Origin: Icerya purchasi
Lineage: Eukaryota; Arthropoda; Insecta; Hemiptera; Monophlebidae
NCBI GenBank assembly: GCA_039619475.1
Contig: CM077115.1
Span: 101,864,393-101,928,392 of the forward strand
DNA length: 64,000 nucleotides
Direction of reading: 5' to 3'
The position numbers and the translations under genes were made by a program. The notes under the pieces are model-generated. The model saw only the letters and a program-made list of their open reading frames with translations. It made no database searches and was not told where the DNA came from. Position 1 is the first letter of the stretch. Every line of letters starts with the position of its first letter. This document shows, piece after piece, positions 39,401 to 52,428 of the stretch.

Positions 39401-41816
39401 ATTTAAGATACGACGAATATCGGGGAAAAAAAATATAAAAAGAAGTAAAAAAATTCTGAAACTGGTATTCCGCAATATTGTTTGTAGAAAATTATATCGT
39501 ACGTTCGTAAGAATGTTTTAAATTAAAAAAAAATAAAATTGATCTTTAGATTTTTTGGTATCTAGCGATTGATAGAAAAACATTATCTTTAGAACTCATT
39601 TCATTTATTTTACTTTAATAGGTGCGAAATTCTATATACTTTTGTGTACTATACAATATTTATAATTAAATATCCAGGAAATTTTTGGCTGCAAAAAAAT
39701 AGTGGAATATGTATTTAAGAACTTATAAATACCACAAAAATATAAGCATGTTCATTTTTATTTATGCTATTTTTTTCTAATCAAATCAAATAAAATATTT
39801 TTTCACGAATCTTGCACACACCCAACCTGTGGAAATAATAGAGCATACATATATATTTTAGATATTTTATGTGATATTATAGCTATAAAATTTAAAGATA
39901 TAAGTAAATTAATAAAAGAATTTTATCTATTTTTTTTTTTTAAATGAATGCGTAATGAGCGGAATGCGAATAAATGTTATAAATATATAAATTAAGGTAC
40001 GTGCTATGAAGTATGTAAGCTAGTACTTGATTTATGGAACTAATTAATTTTTTAAGATCAATTTATAATTATCTATAAAAATAAATTTTGTTCCCTAGTT
40101 AAGAATAAATATGTAAAAAAACAACTCTTGTAAGGGACTATTCCAATTTATACATCGGTAATCAAATATTCAGAAAAATGATAAAAAAAAAAGATGATCT
40201 GAAATATAGATATACTGTCAAAGATAAAATAGAAGTCCCGTAAGGATCAAATCGAAAATAGATTAATACCTTCAAGTGAATACATTTGTGAAAAGAATCG
40301 TTACGAATCACTATACAAAAAAAATAGAAAATGTTAAAAATTAATTGAATTAAACGGAATATTTATAAAAATATATATTAAATCACACATACAAATGTGT
40401 ACACGCGCGTGCATAAAGCGTTTTTTAAGGTGGCTGCACTTTAAGTTTCATTATAGTGATATGTTTCCATTCAATTGTAAACAATAGTTGAAGGAGTTCA
40501 GAATGTCCACGTTAGGGAAAATAAAAGGAAAATATCTGCTGTTTTATTTATACGTAATTTATTGACTGGTACTATAAATGATGTTAATTTATTATCAAAA
40601 GTTGGGGGTTCCGAGTTTCCAAATTAACGGCCAGAAAAATTCAACTATCACATGTACCATTTGCAAGAACAAAGAGCTTTATACGAATTCTCCCCTTTTG
40701 ACTGCGGTAAAAATAACGAATTATTTCTTAATGAATGAATCGGAGGCTGATACGTTTTTCATTAACATGAATAAGTCTAAGCAGATGGTTGAATTAGTTT
40801 ACTGCTCAATGGATTAATTAAACGTGTACGCAAACTACCCTCTTCCACGTATTAGCGATATATATGAACAATTTTAATACATAACTTTTATTAATTCGCT
40901 TTCTGTATGTGCTATGGATGTATAATATGTGGTTGGTGTGCGCGTGTGTGTGTATATATGAACGTGCGTGTAACTTCAATGCAATGAGTAATTAATGAGA
41001 AGATATTTTTTTAAAGTATATAAGGAATAAATTTATTTTTATACTGATCGTTTGTTAAAATTATATTAACTCGTTACAAGGCATATGTGTATTCTTATGT
41101 GTTACATGATGAGCATAAGAATATAAATGTGATATGTAACTGGTGTGCGTGTGTGCGTATTAAAGTGTGTTTTGCTTATTGCTTATGTATTGTTGTGTAT
41201 TTATTATATATAAATGTAATAGATCTAATGTATACACTGTAATTGGCTTCATGCTGTTGTGTATACCCCTATTATTAAATAAATAAATAAATAAGGTAAA
41301 TCAATTTTACTTGAAATGTAAATTTAAATCAGTAAATCAATCAATAACCGACATTGCTTTTAAATTTCCCACAATAAATTTATGGCCTTCATCTGTAATT
41401 AGCTATTACTAGCGGCTTCGCTCGCACACTTATACTTTTCTTTCCGAATATTTGTTAAGTTCAACTTTATATCAGTTTTTTGATCATTTCATTGATCACT
41501 GCAATTATTCTTTTATTTTTACTCGTTCGTTTTCTTGGACCTGTAAGGATTATAGTTTTCTTTTTTTTTTTCATAATTAAAATTTGTATGTAAACGAAAT
41601 TTTGGTAATGTATAGAACATTTCAATTTTTAATAAAGGTAGTATTCTTCGCGTATTTTTATTTGTATTTGTAAATTAATAGTCTTATTATATTGTTTCAT
41701 TGTTACATTGTTTTATTTTTTTAAATTTTGGATTTTGGCAAGAACCAACCGGTCCACAACTAAATCAATATAACTAAAATTAAATATTAATACCTCAACG
41801 TATGATATACGTATAT

Positions 41817-41869
<53 letters not shown>

Positions 41870-44800
41870 AATAAAAATATACATCGATATTAGCCGAACG
41901 CAACAGCGAATTTAAAATATGCGGGGAATAATGTTCTATGGAAATCAAATTCAGAGTCAGTTCATTTTCAGTATACATCTAAATTTATTACTTTTTTTAA
42001 TAGAACTTTCCCGCAGCGTATTTATCGGAATATTGAAACAAGTGCAGAGCTCGAAAACCCCTTTCTTATTGTTTTTATTACGACTTTTAAGGAAATAAGT
42101 TAATCAGATACGGTATTATAGTTGTTTTTTTTTTTATATTTTTTTATGCAGGATAGTGTATATATATATAAGCAAATTGAATCCGCAAGGTAAATCGTAA
42201 AGTGCATTTTTTTTTTTTTTTTTTTTTTTTATCTTATGGGCACGTCAGCACAGGACATTTACCGAACACAAAAGATTAGAAGAATAGAGAGACATATGGA
42301 GCGACGGGTTATATCAAGAAACGATTAGAGACAGAAGAAATGAAGGCGGCTAACAACGGAATAACAGAAGGAGATGGAAAAGCGAGAACGTAGTGGGCAC
42401 GGTAAGGAGCAGAGAGGCCAAGGCTAAGCAAATTGGAATAAAGGATCGCGCGTTCTGTAGAAATGAAGGAACATTCAAATAGTACGTGGTTTGCAAACAC
42501 GTGACATTTAATGTAGGAGGATGAAAGGGACACAAAGGAGATTGAACCAGAGCAAAGCGGAAATGAAAAGCTGAGAGCAGACTATGATTAAAACGAAGGC
42601 GAACTATGGAAGAAGTGACAGAACGACTGATACTGGGAAAATTGTTAAACCAAGGAGAAACGGATGGAAAAGGCTGTAAAGCAAGGTAAAAAGAGTCAGG
42701 GTTGGAGAAAAAGAACGGATAGAGATCAGTCCAAAAGTCACAGTGAGAACGAAAAGAGAGAGAGTAAAGACTTTGGGAAGGAAATCTGCCTATGAAACGA
42801 CCATTTACTGTGGCCGAGCATGCTAATGAGTCAGCAAGATCGTTACCAGCTATACCACAATGGCCAGGAATCTAAAGCAGGTCAATGTGGATAGAACGGG
42901 AAGCTAATAAATTGAAAATCAAGGAACGAATATAAAGAATAATAGGACAGGAAGAGCGTTCAGGGAAGGGAGACGCGATAGCTACTAAAACACTTTTCGA
43001 GTCGGAGCATGGAAGGAAATTCACTAAATTGGAAGTTGAAGATATAAAAAGGACCGCACGCAAAATAGCCATGGATTCGGCTAGGAAGACAGAAGAAAAG
43101 GAGGGAAGTTGAAATGATTTAGAATATTTGAGAGCAGGAAGAATAAAAGCGGCACCGACCCCCGAAGCAGATTTCGAGCCGTTCGTAAAAATCGTGATGT
43201 GAGCAGGAAATAGTGAGGAAAGAGTGTAGTTAAATTCTTCGTGAATAGCAGGACGAGGAAGAGACTTAATGTTAGAAGTTAAAGAGAATAGCTTAGGGGG
43301 ATGAGACAGTTCAAAGAATTTATAGGTAAAGTATGGGGATTTGTTCTGGGAAATGACAAAGCGAGAAAGTGGAACGAGTCGAGAAGAGATGAGAGAAAGA
43401 ATTGGAATCTTACGAGGAGAAAAACGTCAGTTGACCCGGATATATTGATAAGAATTCATGAGTTTGGAAGGAGAGATCTGCAGGCGTCTAATCATGAACT
43501 TTTTACCAAGGTGAAGTCTTCGAATACAAAGAGGAACGAAGGCCGAAGGAGATAGAATAGAAAATTAACACTGACCATATCACATCCCAATAGTGCAGTA
43601 GGCATTGGAGTGCGACTGGACATCAGAAAATTAAGGATATGGGTTTGGGACCGAATAACCAGCAAGGTAACACAGCAAGGCTTTTGAAGAAGCCAGTTAT
43701 TAGCTGTACTCGCTAAAAATGAACATGAAAACGGAAGAATAACTTCTTAAGACTAACGAACAAGATCTTTCAGTAAAATCCGGAATTCAGATTGATTTTG
43801 CTTTTTCTAAATGTACCTCTAATTTCATTTCAGTCGCTTTTCATAATTATTAAAGTTAATTAATTATTACTTTTTTTGAATACAAAAAAAAATATTAAAA
43901 AAGCATCAGTTCTTTAAAACGAAAATTAAATATGATATTAATTAAGGAAAAAAAGTTGAAAATTCATTAACACTAAAAACTAAATTTAAAATTTATTTTG
44001 AAATAGAATCAGGCGATATGGTCCCAGTAATTAGGTACAAAAATCAACTACCAGCATTGAAAGCGGTTAAAAAAAGATCAAGATGAAATAACTTAAAAGT
44101 CGTTGATGACGGTAAACAAACACTGTTATCTTTAAGCAAACGATATAGAAATTAAATTTCAATTTATGTGTTTCACTTTAATCATATGTTGGTAATTATT
44201 TAATTATGCAGCGTGTAGTTCTGTACATGTTTTTCTATTTTTTTTTCTATTACCAGTATTTAGTTTAACTAATTTTTCGAAGCAATTTATTGCGTTATAA
44301 TATTGGCTAAATGAGTATTATGTACAGGGATGAATCCAGTAGGGGTTTTGAGGGGGCAATACCCCCCTCCAGAGCTCTAAAATTGCCCGCCCTCCCAGAA
44401 CTTAATACAAGCTGTTTAAGAATGCAGCATTTTAGTAGGAAATAAAATTCTTTTTATTCGCTTTGTTTACAGTTTTGTCAAAAGTTGCTGTCAAAACATT
44501 TCGAAATAGTTCAATTAGTTGTATATTTTTAAATTTCAAAATTACGAGATTTATTTTTGACGAAAAAATGAAACTTCATAAAATCGGGATAAAAAAAAAA
44601 AAAATGATCTTTTAAAATTTAACTTAAACGTTTGCTTGTTATTCTATGAAAAAACTGATATCCTTTCGTTGCGAAAGATGTAAAATACTGACAAGCGAAA
44701 AAATATTCGCTGCAGTTCGTATTTTTTGTCAACCTTAAAAGGGGAACTATCAATTGTGATAATCACGGTATCAATTTCGAAGTACATTGTACTTTTACAC

Positions 44801-47800
44801 TTTTCAAATTTTTCTCCATGTGACATATAACGATTCTTCTAGAGGGGCAACGAGTTTTCTCTAGAGTGGGCACTGCCTTGTCCCCTTCTAGCTACGCCCA
44901 TAACCACGGAGTATTCGTTTATTATAAAAAAAAAATAATGAACCCGTTAGAATTGTTTTTACAATAATATATTCTTTAGTGATGCTACAATTAGAATTAA
45001 TAATTTTAAAATCAATTGAGGAAATATCGTTGTTTATAATCGGGGTTATTTTACTTGAATAATGTATTGTTCACACTTGCTTTTTCATAATTTTGTAAAT
45101 TACATAATAAATCATTTTTTACATATTTGGTTTTGTTCAGGAATATCCCGAAAAAATTTTCTCAGTAAAATATAAAAAAAATCTCTGCCCCCCAACAACA
45201 TAAATTGCCCTCCCTTCCTGGGAAACAGATTCCTGAATTCATGCCTGGTTGTGTACTATCGTTAAATTTGAAATTAGCGATAAATTATTTTTTATTAATT
45301 TCTGTTATTTTTACTTGTGGTACGAAATAACTACAAGTATAGATTTTTATGTTTACGTTTTAAAACAATCATTTAGACATGTACATTTTTAATTTTTATA
45401 ATCTTTTATTGAAAAGGTTTCTCATTAAAAATATCGAAAATAGCGAAAAAAGCAGTCAAAGAAACAGTGATCGTAATAGGTAAAACAAAATACAATCAAA
45501 ATAATACTTGAAAAATAATTAAAACAAAAAAAAAGAAAAACCGCCTTCAAGATTTACTCTGAATATTTAATAAAAACGTACTAAGAATTAAACAAGTTCA
45601 GTCAAGCATGAGGTTTCATGCGCTGAGGATTCCGTATGAAAGTTAACAATAACTATAATTATTTAGTATGTAAGAAAATTTGTTTGAATAAACTTCCATT
45701 TTTATTTTATTATTTTAATTTAATATATTAATAAATTTCAGAGATCTTTTCTAATAATAATTTAGAACATTAAAGCAAAATAGTAATTTGAATCGAAGAC
45801 TTAAGACTAATTTGAAGTGCAATGTAATGGTTATGAAGAAAAATTAATTAAATCCTTTTTATTTATTTAATTTTTATTTATTTTTTTAACTTATTGGTTT
45901 AGATTTAATAATACTATTATTAAGGTTTTATGATTTTTTTAAATGTATAATTTTGTTAATCCCTACACCTATCTTTCTTGAATAGCCGACCATTAAAGAC
46001 ATTTAATAAATATATAAACGAAAACACACAAAAAATATTAATTAGAAATAATATTAATGCTACGTATCACTCTGCTGCGACTGCTAGAATGCTGGTACTC
46101 CCTGCTGGCAGGTTGGTGTACGTTGGTAATTGCGTCCTGGATTGAGGGAGAGACAGTAATCGAAATTATAGTTTACGAATTTTGTAAATGTCACTAATTT
46201 GAAAACTGAATTTCGAGGCGATCAGGTTACTTTGTTATCAAACTTCTTTCGGTTGCAAGACGAACTGGTTACTTTACTAAAAAAAGTCGATATAGTTCCG
46301 CGATGTGACAAAGACTGTCGTTCTACTGGGATGATTTTTTAACAATTCGGTTTTTTCTTTCGACTCTTTCAATACGTTAGAACATTATTAAATATTTTTT
46401 TTTATATTTATTTACTAGCATAGTGCGTTAAATTGTTTAACAAATCGAAATACTATTCGCATCTGTTTTTCATCAGGCGAACGTACCACCTAAACAATGA
46501 TGCGATGAGTCCGTTCCTTTCATTACTGTTCATAACAACACTAACACAAGCCGTAATGAAAATAACCAAACCGAAACCTGCGATCCCGTTCCGTTTCTTA
46601 GCCCTCGTACTAACACTACTAACGCAAATTATAACAATCCGAACCAAATTCTAAAAACCGCTGCAGTCTCGTATTTCGATAAAGCCAAAAGAAAAATAAC
46701 ACCGATTAACAAACCCGTTTATTCCGTGCATTCAAGAAACCCACTTAAAACAAAACCAACATTTAAAACTAAAAAACTATAAAGTTCTCGAATCAAATCC
46801 GGTGCTTGCTAGTTGTGCGCATCGGGGAATAATATTAGCCGTTCGTGCGGATATTAACTTTCAACAGATAATGTTACCATTCAATATTCAACCAGTAACA
46901 GTCGAAATTCGTACGGCAGCTCCACGGGAGTCTCTAAACATAATTCCGCACCGTATTTAGAAACATTTAAAGTTGCCAAAAAATTCAAACCCTTCCCTCT
47001 AGCGCCGCGAGTATTACAGCTAAACATTTTGAACACGGTTAAACATATGCTTTTCGACATATATTTCTCAAGTTTGGAACATCAAGGTTTGAAATTTTCG
47101 TTAAGGAAATAACTTATGGTTTCGTTATCTTTCCATCGATCGTGACCGGAAAAAAAATATTTATGAAACTTTCGAGCTTTCAGCGCTTAAGGTTCCGAAT
47201 TTTAAGATGGAAACCCAGGTCTTCCAAAGTAAATAAATAAACAGAGACGCACATTTTTTTAACCTTGTTCAAAATCTTGAACTACAACACATAAATTACA
47301 AGCGGGGCTACACGTTATTTTTCATAATTTTATGAACTTTTAGTAAATTTCAAACAGTTTCGTTAAGAAAATGAAATACGGGTCCGTTCCCGAAAAATAG
47401 CGCTCTTTCCAATAATGATACGCTTGAAAAAAAATTTTTTTTTACAAAATTTCGAGCTTTCAGAGCTCCAAGACACTAATTTTAAACTTGGAAACTTAAA
47501 TGTTCCAAGCCAGAGAAATATACATGGATGTCCATATTTTCTACTTTCCTAAAAACTATTAGCTATAATAATCGCGTCACAAATCAACTCTCGCGCTTTT
47601 TCGAACTTTTCGGCAAACTTTGAAAGTTCCGTTAAGAAAATGAAATACGGTTTCCTTCCCGACAGGTAGCGAACCTTCCAATGGTATATAACATGCCTTA
47701 GAAGAAAAAACATTTTTTTCCCAAAATTTTGAACTTTTGGTGCCCCAAGGGTCGAATTTTAAAACTGGAAACCTGGATGTTCCAAAATTGAGAAATATAA

Positions 47801-50800
47801 GGGGATGCGCACGTTTTTAGCCGCGTTCAAAATTTTTAGCTGTAATATTCATGGAGCAAAGGGGGAGACACGTAATTTTTTTGGTTTTTTTGAACCTTTT
47901 TCGGCAACATTGAAAGTTTCGTTAAGAAAATGAAATATGGCTCCGTTCCCGACAAATAGCGATCTTTTTAATGATATATCACAAGCTATTGCAAAAAAAT
48001 TTATTTTTTAAAAATATCGAGCTTTCGGCGCCCCGAAAGTTTAATTTTAAAGCTGGAAACCTAGATTTTCAAAACTAGAGAAATATACGCGAAGTTGCGT
48101 ATTTTCTACCTTGTTCCAAATTAATAGCTATAATACTCGCGTCGAAAAGAGGGGGCTACAAATTAGAGCTCGAGCTTTTTTGAACTTTTCGGCAACGTTG
48201 AAAATTTCATTAAGAAAAGGAAATACGTTTCGTTCACGACGAATAGCGATCCTTTTAATGATAGATCACAACCCCAAGAAAAAAACATTTTTTTCAAAAT
48301 TTTGAGCTTTCGACGCCTTGGGGGTCTACTTTTACAACTGGAAACCTGGACGTTTCAAACTAGAGAAATATACGAAGAAGCGCATATTTTTAACCGTGTT
48401 CACAATTTTTAGCTATAATATTCGCTTCGCTACGGGACTAACACCTCATTTTTCGCGTTTTTTTGAATTTTTCGGCAGCTTTGACTGTTTCGTTAAGAAA
48501 GTGAAATACGGTTTCGTTCCCGAAAAATACAGATCTTTCTAATGATAAATCACAAACCCAAGAAAAAAAATATTTTTTTTCAAAATTTTTAATTTTCAGT
48601 GCCCCGCGGGTCTCATTCTAAAGTTGGGGAACCGGTTGTATCAAATCAGGGAAATATACGTGGAGTCATGTATTTTCTACCATGTTCCAAATGTATAGCT
48701 ATAATACTCACATCGCAAAGAGGGGGCTGCAAATTAGAACTCACGCTTTTGTGAACTTTACGGCAACTTTGAAAGTTTGGTTAAGAAAATAAAATACAGT
48801 TTCGTTCCCGGCAAATAGAGATCTTTCTAATAATATATCACAAGCCCAAGAAAAATAATATTTTTTTTCAAAATATTGAGCTTTCGGCGCCCCGAGGGTA
48901 TAATTTTAAAGCTGGAAACTTGGATGTTCAAAACTAGAGAAATATACGTGGAAGCGCATATTTTCAACCGTGTTCAAAATTTTTATCGGTAATATTCGCT
49001 GCGCTAGGGGGGGGGGCACGTTATTTTTCACGCTTTTTGAACTTTTCGACAACTTTGAATTTTTTGGTAAAGGAAATGATATAAGGTTTTGTTCCTGATA
49101 AGTAGCGATCTTTCAAACGATATATTACATGCCAGGAAAAAACATTTTTTTACAAAATTTTGAGCTTTCGAAGCCCCGGAGTTTTATTTTTAAAGCTGAA
49201 GACTTGGATATTCCAAATTACAGAAATATGCATGGAAGCACATATTTTTACACAGGTTTAAAATTTTTTATTTTTATACTCGCAGCGCTAGGGGAAACGC
49301 AATTTTTTTCGTCTTTTTGAGCTTTACAGCAACTTTGAAAGTTTTGTTAAGGAAATGAAATACGGTTTCGTTCCCGACAAATAGCGATCTTTCCATCGAT
49401 ATATCGCATGCCCGAAAAAAAAAATATTTTTTTACAAAATTTCGAGCTTTCGTCACCCCGAGGGTCCAGTTTTAAAGTTGGAAATCCGGATGTTTCAAAC
49501 TAGAGAAATATACGGGGATGCGCGTATTTTTAGCCGCGTTCAAAATTTTTAACTACAATATTCGCGGCGCTAGGGGGGAGGACACGTCATTTTTTTCGGT
49601 TTTTTGAACTTTTGGACAACTTTACATAACTTTTGTACCGTAATTTTTTGATTTTATGAAAGTACTCCTGCGTTGTAGTTTATATTTTGAATTTCAGCGT
49701 TATAGGTTTATCTAGTGACGAGTTATGATTTTTTAAGTGATTTTTGAGGTCGTTTTATGTACCATATGATATATTTTTGACGGTTTTTTGGGTTTTTTGC
49801 CGCCCAGGGTAATCAGTCATCTTCAAGTTATAGATCGTTTTAAAGATAATTTTAATTGTAATTTATATTCCAAATTTCAAGTTTATAATTCAAGATGTTC
49901 GTGAATTATTGATTTTTATTTGATATTTTTGTCATTTGTGTACCATCTTATAAGGATTCCGTACATTATATGTATACGGAATCCTAAAAATAATTACTCG
50001 ATAAAGGATAATATATTTTACAGGGGTATTATAATTATGTTTAAACGACATTAATACTAATTAAAATCGCACCAAATTCAAATTTAGCAACAATAACAAA
50101 AACCACATTAAGTATTTCTCGGCTGTTTTCAATACTTGGCCCGTAGAAGACGAAATTGCGTTGTTATATTCATTTAATATGGTTTTGAGTTATTTATTGT
50201 AATGTGAAACTCCGATGTTTGGTTAATAATACTCTTCGCATACCTGCATATTTTCAAAAATTGCATGATATTATATTTGTTTTTTATTGAAAAATTTTAG
50301 CATTTTTTTTTTTTTTAAGTTCTGTTTTTCGTTTTATTTAGTTCTACTACTATCTTTTCAATGTTCGGTAAATACGAATAAAACGGAATACGAAAAAACT
50401 ATTATATTGTGATCGTTCATTATACTTGCACTGACCTCATATTGAAATTTTTATTAAGTTAATAATTATCGATATTATAATGACATGTATTTCTGAGATA
50501 CGTTAATTTTCAAGTTTAACGGTTAAGTATCAGTTCCCTCTTTCAAAACTGGTCGCTACTATATACATTTGTGATACTTAAAATTTTTTGATCTATAATA
50601 TTCAACAAGTGGTTTTTTAACGATATTTTAGCAAAACCGAAGTCTAAAATTGCTCTGTTGTTATCTATGTTGAAGAAAAGAACATGTTATGTTTTGTTTT
50701 GTATTTTAAATTTTCAGTTCCGTTCAAGAGTAGCAGGATTTGAACGATTTTTTATTTGTTTTTAGAACAGAAGGATTTTGAAACATTTTTTGATGCATAG

Positions 50801-52397
50801 AAAATTGTAAAACGGGAAGAAATTACGAAAGCGCGATAAAAAAAAGTAGACAAAAATGTACGATAAGACTAAAGAAAATTAAGTCGCTTAAAACAGGCGA
50901 TTTAAATTTACGAAGAATACCAGAAAAATTACAAAGGTGAAGCTGGTAAAAAAACGCGTGTGAATTTATTGAATAATTAAGTATTTAAAATTTGGAAAAC
51001 AGAAAAATTCGGTAACGTAAGTGTTCGACGAATTAAACTGTATAATAGCAACTTTAAATGATGTATGCAATATACGTTCGTAAATTTAGTTACTAAATAT
51101 GCACTTAAAAAAAAGAAATGAAGGTACTTACTGATATAAATATAGAAAGCATCTGAATCATCTCCCTGCTGGTAAAGTGAAGACATGGCATATGACGGTA
51201 CAGCGTAAGCTAACCAAATTACCACAGAAGATGGTAGTTGACACAAAATCTAAAACATATTTATCAAAGAATAAATAGATATCTAATATTAAATTTATAA
51301 AATTACTTTTCGCTTTAGGGTTGTTTTAAATGATTTTTTTGTTCCTTTTTTAATTCGGAAGTTTTTTTTTTTTTTGGTCTGAACAAATATAGTTTATTTG
51401 GCCAGCAAGCTTCACTATGAGTAGATCTGAAAAATTACTAGTAATAGAAAAATAAGGAATGGAAAGCAGGGAAAGGAAATTTCATTCTACAGTATGGCCG
51501 CAACTACAGAGGAGTGCCCACAATGCCTGATAAAACTTAACAAACAGAAATAAGTTTTTTTTTTCTTTCCAGGAAAAAATGAAAAATAAAAATTAAAAAA
51601 TTCCCATCTCACAATATGACTACAGTTGCCTGGCAATGTTCACAATGCCTGATGGGAAAAGGAAGTAGCTACACTGAACAAAGACTACAATGCAAGGAAA
51701 ATAAATAAATTGATAAGGAATAAAATTAAATAAAACCAACAGTCTTCATCAACAAAGTAATAAACTCTAATGAATGAGAAAAAAGGGAGAAAAAAATCAA
51801 ATAAAAATCCTGTTTCTTTCAATAAATTCTTTCTTTAATTTTCTTTTCTCTCCTTTATCCCCTTTCTTCTTCTTTTTTTTAATATTATAAGTTAAACCAA
51901 AATCTTGTTATTAATTATAAAGCGAACTATAGTAAAAATTGCTGTATGTCCAGAACAGAGTAAATAATGAACAATCCGCATGAAATGAATTCTTCATTAA
52001 ACCTTTTCCTATTGTGCTCGTATTTGTCACAGCTGAATAGCAAGTGACTAATGTCATTAATGAAGGTAGAACTAATGTGATTACTGTTGCACCCAGAGGA
52101 GTCTGCAAAATTTAAAGTCACTCGGGAATGCCTCATACGCAATGTGACATACTTACGAATTATTTCTTAAAAGTTAAATGTGATTTAGATGGAAATATTA
52201 GCTTATTAATTATTTCCTTTAAATTATAAAATGGCGAGGTTGACATTTACATGTAAGCAGTTTATTAGAAAACTATGAAGTTCACAAAAAAGCGCTTACG
52301 CAAAAAATAAATATATACTTCATTTAAGATGAGGAAAATATTATTTTTATTAACAGCCGGAGAGATATACTTTAATGCATATTTGTTTGTATATTCC

Positions 52398-52428
<31 letters not shown>

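Larger units (their letters stand above)
38801..51131 (-). other. 12.3-kb intron of the ABCG gene
   Basis: Lies between the exon for the third membrane helix and that for the fourth and fifth. Contents: AT-rich DNA with no gene (38801-42200), LINE A copy 3, repeat E copy 3, hAT copy 2, a LINE endonuclease relic, the 285-base array, and AT-rich DNA to the exon. Confidence 0.85.

Noticed and set aside
40578..40817. 79-codon plus-strand frame inside the ABCG intron
   Set aside because: It has CTIC-K text suggestive of a zinc site but only one Cys pair and no supporting context.
46433..46654. overlapping frames on both strands
   Set aside because: They lie in decayed sequence upstream of the LINE endonuclease relic and show no motif.
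47010..49635. CRISPR-like array
   Set aside because: The whole ~285-base unit repeats with no unique spacers, in a eukaryotic intron.
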